64,000 nt of DNA, taken from NCBI RefSeq assembly GCF_000511955.1, contig NZ_AZSU01000003.1, positions 267,487 through 331,486 of the forward strand, written 5' to 3'. This document shows positions 62,203 to 64,000 of the stretch, piece after piece. Origin of the DNA: [Clostridium] ultunense DSM 10521 (GTDB taxonomy: Bacteria; Bacillota; Clostridia; Tissierellales; Tepidimicrobiaceae). The notes beneath the pieces were generated by a model. The model ran no database searches and was not told where the DNA came from. It was given only the letters and a program-made list of their open reading frames with translations. The position numbers and the translations under genes are program-made. Positions within the stretch are counted from its first letter, which is position 1. Each line of letters starts with the position of its first letter.

Positions 62203-62680
62203 TTCTATCTTCCTTAATTGGGACATAGGTTGAGAGCTGTACATTTTTCTTCCCCTTGTCATAAAAGAGGATAATCTTTATTTTCTGCACATTTGATCTA
62301 ATACTAGAATTATCAGTTGATTCAATATATATATTTTGTCTCTCAATAAGACAATGGATTTTTTTGTTTTCGTACTTAAAAAAATCATTATCATTATCAA
62401 ATATTTTATAATTGTTATGATATCCCTTTTTATTTAAAATTTCTTCAACAATACCTTTAAAATCTTGATCATTTTCTATTTGAGCATCAGTAACTTCTGA
62501 ATTTATTTCATCTAAAATACTCTTACCTTCTCTTACTGATTCAACTTTTCTACTAGAGAAATTGATATTCAGATTAGTGGTCGTAAAAAGACTGAAGAAG
62601 GAAACTGTTATAACTGCCAGTATAGCTAAAGTTATTAATACTTCTAATAAGGTTAATCCTTTGTCGTTAATTTTAACCAC
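62195..62680 (-). CDS. Type IV prepilin-like protein (PilV/GspI type)
   Basis: 161 residues. Motif VKINDKG then LTLLEVLITLAIL has Glu5. RKVESVREGKSILDEI follows. The only start is GTG at 62680, almost directly after an AGAGG, so the exact start is uncertain. It overlaps the next pilin gene by 8 bp. Probable minor pilin. Confidence 0.82.
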   Translation of the reverse strand: MVKINDKGLTLLEVLITLAILAVITVSFFSLFTTTNLNINFSSRKVESVREGKSILDEINSEVTDAQIENDQDFKGIVEEILNKKGYHNNYKIFDNDNDFFKYENKKIHCLIERQNIYIESTDNSSIRSNVQKIKIILFYDKGKKNVQLSTYVPIKEDRNV

Positions 62681-62793
62681 CCTCTTTTTATAGAGAATAG
62701 GAAAATCCTCACCTATAAAATATTAAATAAATTGAATTTTACCTACTTGAGTTTCAAGAAAAGCTACCTTTTAAGCTTCGATAGAATCTTTTC

Positions 62794-64000
62794 TTATTTT
62801 GACCAATGGATGGTTGGATTAGTGAAATCGCGTTCTCCTCGGCCTTTGTTTATTACGATTAGATCTATTAGGTTTATCTCATTATCCCCATATTTCATTG
62901 GTCCTTTTTCAATCCAAGTTACACCACCATCAGTAGACACTAATCTTCCACCTTGAGTATTAGAATAGGCAACAATATAATCCCCATATCCGGATACTTT
63001 TGAATAATTAAACCAATGGGTTGCCGATGCTCCTTCGCCTTTAATTATATTTTGTCTATCAAATACATACCAGTCTTTTCCATTGACGGATCTGTAAATA
63101 GTTCCTGAATTTCCAATAGCAACAAATATTTTTCCCGTCCATATGACATCCTTTAATTCATAATTAATTCCAGACATTGTATTTTTTTGCATTCCTTTTT
63201 GCCAATCATAACCGTTCTCTGAGAAGATAAATATTGGATATGTATTATGTTTTTCATTACCTACAATTACAAACCTACCCCTATTTTCATCTTCCTTTTT
63301 TCCGTAGGCTATGCCACTGTAAACCCCCTCCATCTCAAATCCATTTATTGTTTTATTTTTCCATCCTTCAGTACCATCTATAAAATATGCTACTTTACTA
63401 TCTTTGTTTCTAGATATGCCTACTATAGCATTATTCCCTTGGGCTAACTTTTCAATTTTGAAACCTACTGTTGGTTTATGTATATCTTTCCATTTTATAT
63501 AATCATCTAGATAGTTTATCTTGTCGTTATTAGTGCTAATAGCATAGAATTTGTTATTATCTTCTGAATATGTAAGATATCTAAACCCATTACCTCCCGT
63601 TTTAATTGATATTCCTTCATTATTAGACAATTTATAGATTAAAGTTTCATCTTTATTATTTCCTTTTCCACTTTCGCCACCAACCAAAACTAAAGTATCA
63701 TCTCTATCCCAAGCAAAAGACCGGGGATCTGATATTCTTATTTCATTGCCTCCACTATCCTTAATATCGATTTTTTTCGGATTCTCAAAGTTCTCGTTGA
63801 ACATATATATAACTCCGCTCACATCCACTCCAAATATTGAAACTTCTCCATATATGGAGTCAAATCTTAACTTTGCTTGAATACTATTCCTACTCTCAAA
63901 ACCTTTGCTTCCATTAACCACTCCTGTTGAGTTTATTGTAATCTTCCTATTATCATATTCACAATCTAAGGTTATAACCGCTTTTCCTTCGTTAGGGAAC
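62794..64000 (-). CDS. Large extracellular protein with Asp-box (BNR) repeats, 5' end outside the window
   Basis: The frame is open to the window end, so at least 402 residues are visible and the N-terminus is missing. Near the visible start, VITLDCEYDNRKITINSTGVVNG is cut here as ITINSTGVVNG, a pattern seen at the end of PilX/GspK-type pilin domains. The rest has Asp-box-like turns: FSENGYDWQ, RSVNGKDWY and STDGGVTW, found in six- or seven-bladed beta-propellers such as sialidases. It is the first visible gene before the pilin genes and may be a pilus-tip adhesin; the link is inference. Confidence 0.75.
   Translation of the reverse strand, partial: FPNEGKAVITLDCEYDNRKITINSTGVVNGSKGFESRNSIQAKLRFDSIYGEVSIFGVDVSGVIYMFNENFENPKKIDIKDSGGNEIRISDPRSFAWDRDDTLVLVGGESGKGNNKDETLIYKLSNNEGISIKTGGNGFRYLTYSEDNNKFYAISTNNDKINYLDDYIKWKDIHKPTVGFKIEKLAQGNNAIVGISRNKDSKVAYFIDGTEGWKNKTINGFEMEGVYSGIAYGKKEDENRGRFVIVGNEKHNTYPIFIFSENGYDWQKGMQKNTMSGINYELKDVIWTGKIFVAIGNSGTIYRSVNGKDWYVFDRQNIIKGEGASATHWFNYSKVSGYGDYIVAYSNTQGGRLVSTDGGVTWIEKGPMKYGDNEINLIDLIVINKGRGERDFTNPTIHWSK

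Noticed and set aside
1-64000. CRISPR arrays, tRNA and rRNA genes, and known riboswitches
   Set aside because: I saw no regular spaced repeats, no cloverleaf with tRNA box sequences and no riboswitch core in the intergenic parts. A covariance-model scan would be needed to be sure.

Overview
The window is low-GC, spore-former DNA of the Clostridia/Tissierellia type. The case for this is a complete spoIIIA operon, spo0A, spoIVB, spoIIM, gerW and dacF, an IspH-ribosomal-S1 fusion, ferredoxin-dependent 2-oxoacid oxidoreductase genes, and monoderm type IV pilus genes without outer-membrane parts. Except for two insertion sequences, every recognised gene lies on the minus strand, so transcription runs from high to low coordinates.

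Layout, low to high coordinates. (1) 1-518: the right part of an IS3/IS150-type element cut by the window edge. (2) 535-3600: three tandem M42 aminopeptidases. (3) 3663-10706: an orphan cheR, the ispH-S1 fusion, plsC, cmk, aroH, a small membrane protein, an HI0933-type flavoprotein and a histidine phosphatase. (4) 10839-16076: a four-subunit 2-oxoacid:ferredoxin oxidoreductase operon ending in an RpiR-type regulator, preceded by a biotin-dependent carboxyltransferase gene. (5) 16094-23408: mnmM, GNAT, rluB, two DD-carboxypeptidases, gerW, a DUF2953 gene, scpAB and an M50 protease. (6) 23616-25286: a decayed IS3-type element inserted between dacF and pdp. (7) 25293-36726: pdp, punA, a XerD-like recombinase, spoIIM, nudF, a DUF3866/MraY-like/GT2/SteB/SteA cluster, spo0A and spoIVB. 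(8) 36967-44961: recN, argR, tlyA, oapA, OLE RNA, ispA, xseB, xseA, a TsaD-like gene and nusB. (9) 45007-51585: DUF2273, amaP and asp23 (envelope stress) followed by spoIIIAH to spoIIIAA. (10) 51682-53940: a CD1247-type protein, efp, aroQ, aroK and comFB. (11) 53963-64000: a type IV pilus locus with six prepilin-like proteins, pilM, pilN, an unusual pilO fusion, an SLH-domain surface protein, and at the right edge a large protein with Asp-box (BNR) repeats.

The genes tie together sporulation (Spo0A, the SpoIIIA/Q channel, SpoIVB signalling), envelope and division functions (SteA/SteB, DD-carboxypeptidases, AmaP/Asp23), isoprenoid synthesis (IspA, IspH) and a surface pilus. The large structured RNA at 40626-41225 is interpreted as OLE RNA. 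The protein encoded next to it matches the known partner OapA in position and membrane topology, but dxs, often found in this cluster, is not here.

Most notable for follow-up: the pilus locus with its PilO/carbohydrate-binding-like/LysM fusion, SLH protein with glycine-tetrad repeats and putative beta-propeller tip protein; the OLE/OapA pair; a hairpin hiding the transposase ribosome binding site plus a programmed-frameshift site in the IS; a sigma-H promoter overlapped by a Spo0A box; and reading-frame irregularities at G runs in spoIIIAF, spoIVB and the IS, which may be sequencing artefacts or real.
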